Shown in pieces: positions 26,973-34,831 of a stretch of DNA of 64,000 nt. Where the stretch lies: the NCBI RefSeq assembly GCF_028728065.1, contig NZ_CP117811.1:2480001-2544000 (forward strand), read 5' to 3'. The stretch comes from Lentisphaera profundi (lineage in GTDB: Bacteria; Verrucomicrobiota; Lentisphaeria; Lentisphaerales; Lentisphaeraceae). The notes under the pieces were generated by a model. That model was given only the letters and a program-made list of their open reading frames with translations, ran no database searches and was not told the DNA's origin. The position numbers were made by a program, and so were the translations under genes. Within the stretch, counting starts at the first letter, position 1; each line of letters begins with the position of its first letter.

Positions 26973-28993
26973 TATACGACTTCCTTAAATTGTGTATTCC
27001 ATAAACGTGCATACAGCCCATTTTGTACTAAGAGATCTTCATGGGAACCGTATTCCGCAACGCAGCCCTTATCCATTACGTATATACAATTCGCATCTTT
27101 AACTGTGCTCAATCGATGGGCAATAGCTATTACCGTACGATCACCCATAAGCTGATTAATCGCTTTTTGAACTAATTGTTCTGTCACATTATCTAAAGCA
27201 CTTGTGGCTTCATCTAACACTAAAATTGGCGGATTCTTTAAAATAGCTCGAGCAATCGCAACACGTTGACGCTGCCCTCCTGAAAGTTTATTGCCTGCTG
27301 TGCCCACATTAAAGTCAAACCCTTCATTTTTTTCTTCAATAAAGCCAGTGACGTCCGCTTGCTTGGAAGCCTTACTAATCTGATCCTCAGTCGCCCCTTC
27401 TACTCCGTAGGCAATATTGTACTTAACTGAATCATTAAATAGAGTGGTTACTTGATCGACAAAACCAATCAAGCCTCTTAAAGATTTATTTTTTAAATCT
27501 CGAATATCAACTCCATCAATGGATATTGAGCCTTCATGTATATCATAAAAACGCGCAAACATATTTACCAAAGTAGTTTTTCCTGATCCTGCTTCCCCAA
27601 CAAAAGCAACAAAATCACCCTTGGCAATGGTAATATTTACATTTTTTAATGTTTGCTGACCTGCATAAGAAAAACACACATCTCTAAAAGTGATTTCTTT
27701 TTCAAAGCTCGGGAGACTTTTTGCATCCTCTTTTTCCGCTATCTCATAATCCATATCTAAATATTCAAAAATTCTTTCTGCCGCGACAACGGTTTTAATA
27801 ATATTTGCCTGGATTTTTGTTAATGATTTAAACGGCTTGTAAGCAAGGTTCGCCGCCAAGCCTAGAGCAATGATTTTATCAAAACTCACTTCGTGGATCA
27901 CGCTATACGTGAGAAATACTAAAAGAAATAGTACTGCTGCAGCTTCAGTCATCGGCGCTAATAAAAGTTCATAACGCTTTGATTTCATTGTTAATTTAAA
28001 AAAGCGATTATTAGATTTACTGAATCGATCGTTCTCATATTTTTCCATATTATAGGCTTTCACCAAGCGTACACAAGAAAGTGTTTCCTGCATTCGCACC
28101 ATCACATTACTAATTTGTTGCATCGTTTTCTTAGCATATTTTTTTAAACGGCTACCAAGTAGAAAAATCGGTAAGAGAAAAATCGGCATCCCTAATAAGA
28201 GAAATAAAAGAATCCCCGTAAGATCATTTTGAATGGAAAACCAAGTTATAAATCCAAGTACGGAAAAAATCTCTATCGGACTACGAGTAAGTTGCCCAAT
28301 ATTTTCAGAAATGGCTGACTGAATTGTACCCGTATCATTCTGGCAACGACTCATCATCTCGCCTACTTCTTCCGAATTGTGAAATTCCATAGATTGATTC
28401 ATCAATTTTCCAAAGAGTTTTTCTCTTAAATCTGCGACGACACGCAAGCCCACCCAACGCATGAAATATCGATTAAAAAAGGTTCCAATACTTTTTAACA
28501 TCAAGGCGATCATCAAGAAAAAACCACCTATAACTAAGATCGCGCCTGTAGGTTCTCCACTAATGGGATCCTGTAATTCCAAACCACATTCCTGCTCTAA
28601 AAAATCTCTTAAAAACACAGGAATAGTTGCAACTTTCTTATCCCATTCTTTACGTTTAGTTTTATCTATAGTTTCTTGTGCCACAACACTTAAGCTATCA
28701 CCTATGTGGATTTTTTCAGTAAAATCCCCTGCTTCATTTTTTTTGTTTTCAACCAATATTTCTAAGTCGACTTGATTAGGAGAATTGACCGTATATCTAC
28801 TAACAGATTGAACCGACTTCTCATTCCCCACAACATTTCCCATAACGGAAGCAGTCTGTGTCAAAAGACCAAAAATAGAGCCTCCCGTTACGAAGCCAAA
28901 AAAGATCCCCAGCATGAGCCGGCCCTTATAAGGTTTGACGTAGGAGAGCAGGCGTCCGTAGACTGCCCAGTTTATCTTTTGCTTTTTACCCAT
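26972..28993 (-). CDS. ABC exporter, MsbA/lipid A flippase-like
   Basis: 673 residues, one membrane and one ATPase domain, so a homodimer. Membrane helices lie from about 22 to 400, with a large inserted extracytoplasmic loop between helices 1 and 2 (about residues 45-145), longer than in MsbA. The ATPase has Walker A GEAGSGKTT, the signature LSGGQRQR, Walker B ILVLDEATSALD and the His of AIAHRLST. The loop may bind a partner such as the next gene product. The substrate is unknown; MsbA-like lipid export is only a similarity. Confidence 0.88.
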   Translation of the reverse strand: MGKKQKINWAVYGRLLSYVKPYKGRLMLGIFFGFVTGGSIFGLLTQTASVMGNVVGNEKSVQSVSRYTVNSPNQVDLEILVENKKNEAGDFTEKIHIGDSLSVVAQETIDKTKRKEWDKKVATIPVFLRDFLEQECGLELQDPISGEPTGAILVIGGFFLMIALMLKSIGTFFNRYFMRWVGLRVVADLREKLFGKLMNQSMEFHNSEEVGEMMSRCQNDTGTIQSAISENIGQLTRSPIEIFSVLGFITWFSIQNDLTGILLFLLLGMPIFLLPIFLLGSRLKKYAKKTMQQISNVMVRMQETLSCVRLVKAYNMEKYENDRFSKSNNRFFKLTMKSKRYELLLAPMTEAAAVLFLLVFLTYSVIHEVSFDKIIALGLAANLAYKPFKSLTKIQANIIKTVVAAERIFEYLDMDYEIAEKEDAKSLPSFEKEITFRDVCFSYAGQQTLKNVNITIAKGDFVAFVGEAGSGKTTLVNMFARFYDIHEGSISIDGVDIRDLKNKSLRGLIGFVDQVTTLFNDSVKYNIAYGVEGATEDQISKASKQADVTGFIEEKNEGFDFNVGTAGNKLSGGQRQRVAIARAILKNPPILVLDEATSALDNVTEQLVQKAINQLMGDRTVIAIAHRLSTVKDANCIYVMDKGCVAEYGSHEDLLVQNGLYARLWNTQFKEVV

Positions 28994-29082
28994 ATTATCT
29001 CACTAAATTTTTGATTTTGCAATATAGGGCAATAGCTTCAAAAGTATATATAGTTTTATTAAAGAATCTCCGGAGTTCACAC

Positions 29083-30063
29083 ATGCGTTTTGTTTTCCTT
29101 ATGGATCCCATTGAGTCAGTTAAGGCCAGAACTGACACCTCATTCATTTTTATGCTCGGTGCTCAACGAGCCCAACACGAAGTCTGGTTTTGCGCCACTC
29201 GCAATATTTCTATACTCGATGGCAAAGTTCACATGTCTGCAGAACGACTAAAAGTCATCGAACCTCAAGGTCTCTATGATTTAGACGGAACAGAAAATCC
29301 ACAAGGCCCATTTGAAGTACTAGAATCTCGCACTCTCATTGATTGTGAAATTGACGCTGTCTTTATTCGCACAGATCCTCCTTTCGATTCTGGCTACTTA
29401 ATGAACACCTGGATGCTTGATCATCTTCCTGATACCACGGCAATCATTAATTCCCCCCAAGCGATACGTGATGTCAATGAAAAAATCTGGTGTGCAAAAT
29501 TTACAGAATTCACCCCACGTACACTCATTACATCCAATATGGATCTATACCTCAAATTCCTTACCGAAGAAAAACAAGTCATCGTTAAACCTTGTGACGG
29601 TTTTGGCGGACTTGGGATTTTCCGTATAGAAGAAGGTAAAGCCAATGTACGCGTCGCTTTTGAAACCCTTTCTAATCGAGGCCAAGAAGAAGTAATTGTT
29701 CAGGCTTACGTCAAAGAAGCAAGCTTAGGCGATAAAAGAATCCTTTTGCTCAACGGTGAAATCCTTGGTGCTGTCTTACGTGTTCATGGAGCTGATGACC
29801 ATCGCAATAATTTCTATGCTGGCGGATCCGCCATCGCTTGTGAAATCACTGAACGAGAACAAGAAATTTGTGATGCTCTTAAACCATGGCTACAAGAAAA
29901 AGGACTTTATTTCACGGGAATCGACTTCCTTGGAGACAAACTAACTGAGGTCAATGTCACTTCTCCGACGTGCCTACAAGAAATGAACCGCCTTTACGAT
30001 TTGAAACTTGAGGATAAAGTAGTCGCCTTTGTAGAAAATTTAATTATAAGTAAAAGGAAATAA
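29083..30063 (+). CDS. gshB: Glutathione synthetase
   Basis: 326 residues, ATP-grasp ligase joining gamma-Glu-Cys and Gly. An in-frame TTG at 29011 would add 24 residues, but GGAG at 29072-29075 seven bases ahead of the ATG at 29083 decides the start. MRFVFLMDPIESV is the GshB N-terminus; INSPQAIRDVNEKIW, VKPCDGFGGLGIF and the C-terminal TEVNVTSPTCLQEMNRL are diagnostic. No gshA is in the window. It heads an operon with two glutaredoxins and BolA. Confidence 0.95.
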   Translation: MRFVFLMDPIESVKARTDTSFIFMLGAQRAQHEVWFCATRNISILDGKVHMSAERLKVIEPQGLYDLDGTENPQGPFEVLESRTLIDCEIDAVFIRTDPPFDSGYLMNTWMLDHLPDTTAIINSPQAIRDVNEKIWCAKFTEFTPRTLITSNMDLYLKFLTEEKQVIVKPCDGFGGLGIFRIEEGKANVRVAFETLSNRGQEEVIVQAYVKEASLGDKRILLLNGEILGAVLRVHGADDHRNNFYAGGSAIACEITEREQEICDALKPWLQEKGLYFTGIDFLGDKLTEVNVTSPTCLQEMNRLYDLKLEDKVVAFVENLIISKRK

Positions 30064-30064
30064 C

Positions 30065-30304
30065 ATGCCAGAGCTCACACTCTATTCATCTAATGGCTGC
30101 CCTTTCTGTCGTAGAGTCACAAGCTTTATGTCTTCTAAGGGTGTACAAATCAATATCGAAGACCCCTATTCGAGTAGCGAAACTATGTCAACTTTCAAAA
30201 AACTCACTGGGAAAACTCAAGTCCCCTGTCTCATGATTAATGGAACTCCAATGCATGAATCAAATGATATCATTACTTGGATAAATGGAAACCTCGTCAA
30301 ATGA
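30065..30304 (+). CDS. grxC: Glutaredoxin (dithiol, C-P-F-C)
   Basis: 79 residues, thioredoxin fold. The redox site is NGCPFCRRV, where most glutaredoxins have C-P-Y-C. The conserved T-V-P is seen as T-Q-V-P-C-L. It reduces disulfides with glutathione, made by the gene one base upstream. The stop overlaps the bolA start (ATGA). Confidence 0.92.
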   Translation: MPELTLYSSNGCPFCRRVTSFMSSKGVQINIEDPYSSSETMSTFKKLTGKTQVPCLMINGTPMHESNDIITWINGNLVK

Positions 30305-30555
30305 AAGAACAAATCGAACAGGCCATCCTAGCAGTATTACCTGATGCTCAGGTCCATATTATTGATCCTGATGGCGCCCATTTTCAGGGTCTTGTTATTA
30401 GTGCTAGTTTTATTGGCATGCCTTTATTAAAGCAGCATAAGCTAGTCATGAATGCCCTTAAAGAAAAATTTGCGACTGATACAGTACATGCTTTGCAACT
30501 CAAAACTTTCACTCCCGAAAAGTGGGAAGCTCAAAAATCTAATTATATTAACTAA
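30301..30555 (+). CDS. bolA: BolA-family protein
   Basis: 84 residues from the ATG at 30301 (an in-frame TTG at 30277 lies inside the glutaredoxin gene and is disfavoured). The BolA fold signature has the HFQGLVISASF strand and the conserved HKLVMNAL helix (normally H-R-x-V-x-x-A-L). The usual next gene for its partner, a CGFS glutaredoxin, follows at 10 bases; Grx4-BolA complexes carry [2Fe-2S] clusters. It overlaps the glutaredoxin stop by 4 bases. Confidence 0.92.
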   Translation: MKEQIEQAILAVLPDAQVHIIDPDGAHFQGLVISASFIGMPLLKQHKLVMNALKEKFATDTVHALQLKTFTPEKWEAQKSNYIN

Positions 30556-30564
30556 GGAACTATT

Positions 30565-30882
30565 ATGTCTGACATAAATACTATTATTAAAACTGAGCTC
30601 GACGCTCACCCAGTTAAACTTTTCATGAAGGGTATTCCTTCTGCCCCTCAATGCGGTTTTTCTCAAACTGTGATCCAAATTCTCAGTTTCTATGACGTCG
30701 AATACTCAGCAATGAATATCCTCGAAAACCCTGACTTCCGTCAAGGCTTAAAAGACTATTTTGAATGGCCTACTTTCCCACAACTCGTTGTGAAAGGCGA
30801 ACTCGTTGGTGGCTGTGACATCATTATGGAACTCCACGAAAGTGGTGAGTTAAAAGAACTTTTGGAATCCGCTACTAAGTAA
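30565..30882 (+). CDS. grxD: Monothiol glutaredoxin, CGFS type
   Basis: 105 residues. The site is APQCGFSQTVIQIL with a single active Cys. F-x-W-P-T-F-P-Q-L is the family signature. Members assemble and deliver [2Fe-2S] clusters, with glutathione as ligand and BolA as partner. Both are encoded in the same operon. AAGGAAC precedes the ATG. The stop shares a base with hisI. Confidence 0.96.
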   Translation: MSDINTIIKTELDAHPVKLFMKGIPSAPQCGFSQTVIQILSFYDVEYSAMNILENPDFRQGLKDYFEWPTFPQLVVKGELVGGCDIIMELHESGELKELLESATK

Positions 30883-31277
30883 TGGCTAAAGTTCCAGACA
30901 CTATGCCCGACTTCAGTAAATCTGAAGACGGGCTTATCCCCGCTGTAGCGCAAGACGCTATAACGGGAGAGATTCTTATGCTCGCTTATGTCAACAAGGC
31001 TGCTTGGGAAGAAACGCTCCGTTCCAAGCGTGCTTGCTATTGGTCACGCTCACGTTCTAAGCTCTGGAAAAAAGGCGAAGAATCTGGGAATTGGCAAGAG
31101 ATTAAAGAGATCCTTGTAGACTGTGATGGCGATTCGATTATCTATAAAATTGAGCAAGTCGGTGGAATTGCCTGTCATACAGGCCGTAAATCCTGCTTTT
31201 TTTACAAATATGAAAATGATAATTTCAGCATCAATTCTGATCCCATTATTGATCCAGCACAACTTTATAAAAAATAA
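30882..31277 (+). CDS. hisI: Phosphoribosyl-AMP cyclohydrolase
   Basis: Third step of histidine synthesis. 131 residues, monofunctional without HisE. The sequence has MLAYVNKAAWEET, CYWSRSRSKLWKKGEESG, VDCDGDS, and the zinc ligands in ACHTGRKSCFF. Its place in a glutathione/iron-sulfur operon is odd; no other his gene is in the window. It shares one base with grxD. Confidence 0.95.
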   Translation: MAKVPDTMPDFSKSEDGLIPAVAQDAITGEILMLAYVNKAAWEETLRSKRACYWSRSRSKLWKKGEESGNWQEIKEILVDCDGDSIIYKIEQVGGIACHTGRKSCFFYKYENDNFSINSDPIIDPAQLYKK

Positions 31278-31284
31278 GCCTTTC

Positions 31285-31319
31285 TATATAAAGCAGGGCA
31301 TTTGCCCCTGTTTTATATA
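31285..31319 (+). terminator. Hairpin after hisI
   Basis: TATATAAAGCAGGGC (31285-31299) pairs with GCCCCTGTTTTATATA (31304-31319), about 14 bp with one bulge and a 4-base loop, 8 bases after the hisI stop. A run of T is inside the right arm but not after it, so a terminator is likely, not certain. Confidence 0.6.
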
Positions 31320-31423
31320 CGCTTGTATCTGATCTAAAAAAGATTTCTAATTTTTCTTTACAGTTTAAAATTACAAATTGATGATCAGTAGTACTTTACT
31401 CTCAATTAAATTGGAGAGATACG

Positions 31424-32515
31424 ATGAACTTAAACCTCATTATCGCACAAACTGAACTTGCCACTAGCTTTTGGCAAAAAACTTATTACAACAATACCAT
31501 ATCACTATGGTTAACTAGCCTGGGCTTTGTCCTAGGTAGCGTGATTATTGGCAAAGCTATTTATTGGCTTTTTTCCAAACTCGTAAAAGCTCTCACCAAT
31601 AAAACAAAAAATACATTAGATGACCTCGTCGTCGATCTCGTAGAAGAACCTATTGTCGCTGCATTTATTGCTTCAGGCATCTACTTTTCTCTTAGCTTAC
31701 TAACTCTACCTCCTATGCTAGAAAGAATTATTGCCAAATCATACACCATGGTCGTTACTCTTTTAGTTGCTTGGCTAATTACACGTTTTTTCGAAGCCTT
31801 CTATCAAAACATCCTTCAACCATGGGCCGATAAAACTGACAATGATCTCGATGATCAACTACTCCCTGTTATCCGCAAGGGTATACGCTCAATTATTTGG
31901 ATTGTAGCTCTTATTATCGGCCTCAATAATGCCGGCTACGATGTAGGTGCTATGATTGCAGGTTTGGGTATCGGGGGCTTCGCCCTTGCGATGGCCGCAA
32001 AAGACACTGTCGCAAATGTTTTCGGTGGCTTCACTATTTTCACAGACAAACCCTTCAAAATGGGTGATCGTATCGAGATTGGTGGTGTTGATGGCACGGT
32101 CGTCGAAATTGGTATTCGTAGCACTCGTATAAAAACCTTAGCAGGCCGGATTGTTACGATGCCCAACAATACATTCTCAGACTCTCCTGTAGAAAACATA
32201 TCTATTGAGCCCAGCCGAAAAATCGTACTCAACTTAGGCTTAACTTATGATACTAAGCCTGAGCAAATCGAGGAAGCGATTGCAGTTCTTAAAGAAATTG
32301 TAGCTGAAAATAAATCTACCGAAGAAGATGTCATCACTTCTTTTAACGGCTTCGGGGATTTCGCTTTAAATATCATGTTCATTTATTATATCACTAAAGA
32401 TGAAGATATTGCTAACACTCAAACTGACATGAACTTGGAGATCCTTAAGCGTTTTAATGAGAAAAAACTAGACTTTGCCTTCCCAACACAGACTCTGCAC
32501 AATATCAACGCTTAA
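31424..32515 (+). CDS. Small-conductance mechanosensitive channel (MscS family)
   Basis: 363 residues: about four hydrophobic segments, then the pore-lining and beta domain signature GLGIGGFALAMAAKDTVANV and FGGFTIFTDKPFKMGDRIEI. VRVRSTRI appears as IRSTRIKTLAGRIVTMPNNTF. This is longer than E. coli MscS by one or two extra N-terminal helices. It opens on membrane tension to release solutes, which suits an organism from variable salinity. It stands between two hairpins, so is probably monocistronic. Confidence 0.93.
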   Translation: MNLNLIIAQTELATSFWQKTYYNNTISLWLTSLGFVLGSVIIGKAIYWLFSKLVKALTNKTKNTLDDLVVDLVEEPIVAAFIASGIYFSLSLLTLPPMLERIIAKSYTMVVTLLVAWLITRFFEAFYQNILQPWADKTDNDLDDQLLPVIRKGIRSIIWIVALIIGLNNAGYDVGAMIAGLGIGGFALAMAAKDTVANVFGGFTIFTDKPFKMGDRIEIGGVDGTVVEIGIRSTRIKTLAGRIVTMPNNTFSDSPVENISIEPSRKIVLNLGLTYDTKPEQIEEAIAVLKEIVAENKSTEEDVITSFNGFGDFALNIMFIYYITKDEDIANTQTDMNLEILKRFNEKKLDFAFPTQTLHNINA

Positions 32516-32530
32516 TTAATCTGTGACTAA

Positions 32531-32560
32531 TGTGCCAATTTGTGGTGACAAATTGGCGCA
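32531..32560. terminator. 13-bp hairpin between mscS and htpG
   Basis: TGTGCCAATTTGT (32531-32543) and ACAAATTGGCGCA (32548-32560) pair over 13 bp (one wobble) with loop GGTG, 16 bases after the mscS stop. There is no T run, so it could be a Rho-independent terminator lacking its tail, a processing site, or an operator. It does not match CIRCE. Confidence 0.5.
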
Positions 32561-32591
32561 AAGTTTGTCTCAAGTAGTCGTCGAAAACTCC

Positions 32592-32619
32592 TTGAGGCCA
32601 GAGACCTTCAACCTATATT
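32592..32619 (+). promoter_or_regulatory. Candidate htpG promoter
   Basis: TTGAGG (32592-32597), a 16-base spacer and TATATT (32614-32619), 40 bases ahead of the htpG start. The preceding C gives CTTGAGG, reminiscent of a heat-shock -35, but the -10 looks like a housekeeping one. Confidence 0.5.
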
Positions 32620-32658
32620 CATACTGTTTTTAAATAATAAACAGGAGAATATCCCCAC

Positions 32659-34551
32659 ATGGAAAAACAATTCCAAACTGAAGTAAGCGAGCTCCTTAAG
32701 CTCGTCATTAATTCACTCTACTCAAATCGCGACATTTTTCTTCGCGAACTCGTTTCTAATTCCTCTGATGCCATTGATAAAGTTCGTTTCAATTCACTCT
32801 CAGACAAGTCTTTAGATATCGCCAATGGTGACCTTAAAATTAAGATCATTGCTGATAAAGATAAAAAGACTTTCACTGTTATTGATAACGGTGTAGGCAT
32901 GACTGAAACTGAAGTTGAAGAAAACATCGGTACAATCGCACACTCAGGCACTAAGTCTTTTGTTGAAAAACTCCAAAGTAATAAAGACGAAAACACGCCA
33001 GACCTTATCGGTCAATTCGGTGTAGGTTTCTACTCTGCTTTTATGGTTGCAGATAAAGTAGATGTTTATACTCGTAGTGCTTCGGCTGATAAAGCTGACG
33101 GCGTACACTGGCATTCAGAAGGTACTGGATCTTATACAATTGATAAAACTGAACTTGCTGAGCATGGAACTAAGATCGTTCTTCACCTCAAAGAAGATGC
33201 TGAAGAATACTTAGAAGACTGGAAAATTCGCAAAATCGTCAAGACTTACTCAGATTTCCTTTCTTACCCGATCACTATGGACGTAGAAAAATCTCTTCCT
33301 AAAGCTGATGAAGATGCTGAGCCAGAAACTACGATTGAGGAAGAAACTCTCAACTCAATGAAAGCAATCTGGACTAAAGCTAAAGCTGACGTGACAGATG
33401 TTGAATACAAAGAATTTTACCGCCACATTTCTCAAGATCACCAAGATCCTGCAGAAATCATCCATTACCGTGCAGAAGGTAATCTCGAATTCGATTCACT
33501 GCTTTTCGTTCCTGACCGTGCCCCAATGGACATGTTCATGCAGCAAGAGAATAAAGGCATCAGCCTTTATGTGAAACGCGTTTTCATCATGGATGATTGC
33601 AAAGATCTCATCCCTGACTACCTCCGTTTTGTTAAAGGTGTGGTTGATTCAGCTGACCTCCCTCTTAATGTTTCTCGCGAAATCCTCCAAGAAGATCGCG
33701 TTATTCGCACCATTCGCAAAAACATCGTTAAAAAAGTTATTTCGACTCTCAAGAAAATGAAGAACAATGACTTCGATAAGTACAGTAAATTCTGGCAAGA
33801 GTTTGGTAAAGTACTCAAAGAAGGCGTAAGCAACGATTGGGAAAACAAAGATAAGCTTACTGAGCTCCTAATTTTCGAATCATCTTCTACTGAAGCAGGT
33901 AAATTCACTAGTCTTGATGACTACGTAAAACGTATGCCTGAAGATCAAAAAGAGATTTATTACATCTCTGGTTTAAGCCGTGGTGCAGTAGAGAACTCTC
34001 CTCAATTAGAAGCCTTCAAGAAAAAAGGTTTCGAAGTTCTTTTCTTTATTGATCCAATTGATGAATGGGTAACGCAATCACTCACTGAGTTTGATACTAA
34101 AGCAGTGAAATCTGTTGCTAAAGGTGACCTTGAACTCGACGAAAAAGAGAAAGAAGAACTCGAAAAAGAAAACGAAAACTTCAAAACTCCTCTCGAGTCT
34201 ATCCAGAAAGTTCTCGATGACGAAATTAAAGAAGTTCGTTTCTCTAGCCGTCTTACTGATTCTCCTTGCTGCTTAGTTGCCGATGAAAATGGCATGGGCG
34301 TAAATATGGAAAACATCTATAAGGCGATGAATCAAGATGTACCTCACCAGAAGCGTACTCTTGAACTCAACAAGGATCACGCCGTTGTTCAGCACATGCT
34401 CAAAGTCGCTGAAAAAGATGCCGCTTCAGATGAATTAAAAGATTACTCAGCACTTCTTTATGATCAAGCCCTCCTCAACGAAGGTTCTGCCATCAAAGAT
34501 CCTGCTCGCTTTACTTCTTTGATTACTAAGTTCATGGTTAAATCTATCTAA
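32659..34551 (+). CDS. htpG: Chaperone HtpG (Hsp90)
   Basis: 630 residues, standard length. The GHKL ATPase motifs are visible: LVSNSSDAIDK, IDNGVGMTE, GTIAHSGTKSF, GQFGVGFYSAFMV, then the middle domain (NKGISLYVKRVFI) with LPLNVSREILQ, which carries the catalytic Arg, and the C-terminal dimer domain. AGGAGA precedes the ATG. A strong terminator follows. Codon use is strongly biased (GAA, CTC, TCT), as for highly expressed genes. Confidence 0.98.
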   Translation: MEKQFQTEVSELLKLVINSLYSNRDIFLRELVSNSSDAIDKVRFNSLSDKSLDIANGDLKIKIIADKDKKTFTVIDNGVGMTETEVEENIGTIAHSGTKSFVEKLQSNKDENTPDLIGQFGVGFYSAFMVADKVDVYTRSASADKADGVHWHSEGTGSYTIDKTELAEHGTKIVLHLKEDAEEYLEDWKIRKIVKTYSDFLSYPITMDVEKSLPKADEDAEPETTIEEETLNSMKAIWTKAKADVTDVEYKEFYRHISQDHQDPAEIIHYRAEGNLEFDSLLFVPDRAPMDMFMQQENKGISLYVKRVFIMDDCKDLIPDYLRFVKGVVDSADLPLNVSREILQEDRVIRTIRKNIVKKVISTLKKMKNNDFDKYSKFWQEFGKVLKEGVSNDWENKDKLTELLIFESSSTEAGKFTSLDDYVKRMPEDQKEIYYISGLSRGAVENSPQLEAFKKKGFEVLFFIDPIDEWVTQSLTEFDTKAVKSVAKGDLELDEKEKEELEKENENFKTPLESIQKVLDDEIKEVRFSSRLTDSPCCLVADENGMGVNMENIYKAMNQDVPHQKRTLELNKDHAVVQHMLKVAEKDAASDELKDYSALLYDQALLNEGSAIKDPARFTSLITKFMVKSI

Positions 34552-34568
34552 GCTTTAATCACATCCTC

Positions 34569-34603
34569 AAAAAAGCCATCGCTTCATCCGCGATGGCTTT
34601 TTT
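34569..34603 (+). terminator. Rho-independent terminator of htpG
   Basis: AAAAAAGCCATCGC (34569-34582) pairs with GCGATGGCTTTTTT (34590-34603), loop TTCATCC. The GC-rich core is followed by T6. The A run on the left arm makes it bidirectional. Confidence 0.93.
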
Positions 34604-34778
34604 GTGTCTTACTATAATTATCTTAGGCGCGCCGAGGGCTACAACGATACGTTGAATTGTGCCTTCAGGTTTACTCTAAAGAAGAACGCCGCGCTCTTTT
34701 TAGATGAAGACATAAAACACTTAATCATTAAAAATAACTTGTGTGATAAGTCAGGTCTCTAGCTTTCTTGGACGAGCC
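34604..34778 (+). other. Intergenic stretch between two terminators, no supported gene
   Basis: 175 bases. A 52-codon frame starts at a GTG (34604) inside the terminator T tract, without a ribosome site, and ends at 34762. A second frame reads RRGLQRYVELCLQVYSKEER before a stop. Both have coding-like composition, possibly a decayed remnant, but neither is recognisable. Confidence 0.3.
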
Positions 34779-34813
34779 AAAAAAACCCCGAAAGATAACT
34801 TGCTGGGTTTTTT
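34779..34813 (-). terminator. Terminator of the leftward sulfite reductase gene
   Basis: AAAAAAACCCC (34779-34789) and GGGTTTTTT (34805-34813) pair across a 15-base loop. Read leftward, the stem is followed by T7. It lies 19 bases after the stop of the reductase gene and would also end rightward read-through. Confidence 0.8.
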
Positions 34814-34831
34814 ATATGCTTTTAAGAAGGC

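Noticed and set aside
32531-32560. A CIRCE-like heat-shock operator before htpG
   Set aside because: The arms are 13 bp with a 4-base loop and do not contain TTAGCACTC/GAGTGCTAA.
34604-34762. A 52-codon frame starting at a GTG
   Set aside because: It begins in the htpG terminator T run, has no ribosome site and no recognisable protein.
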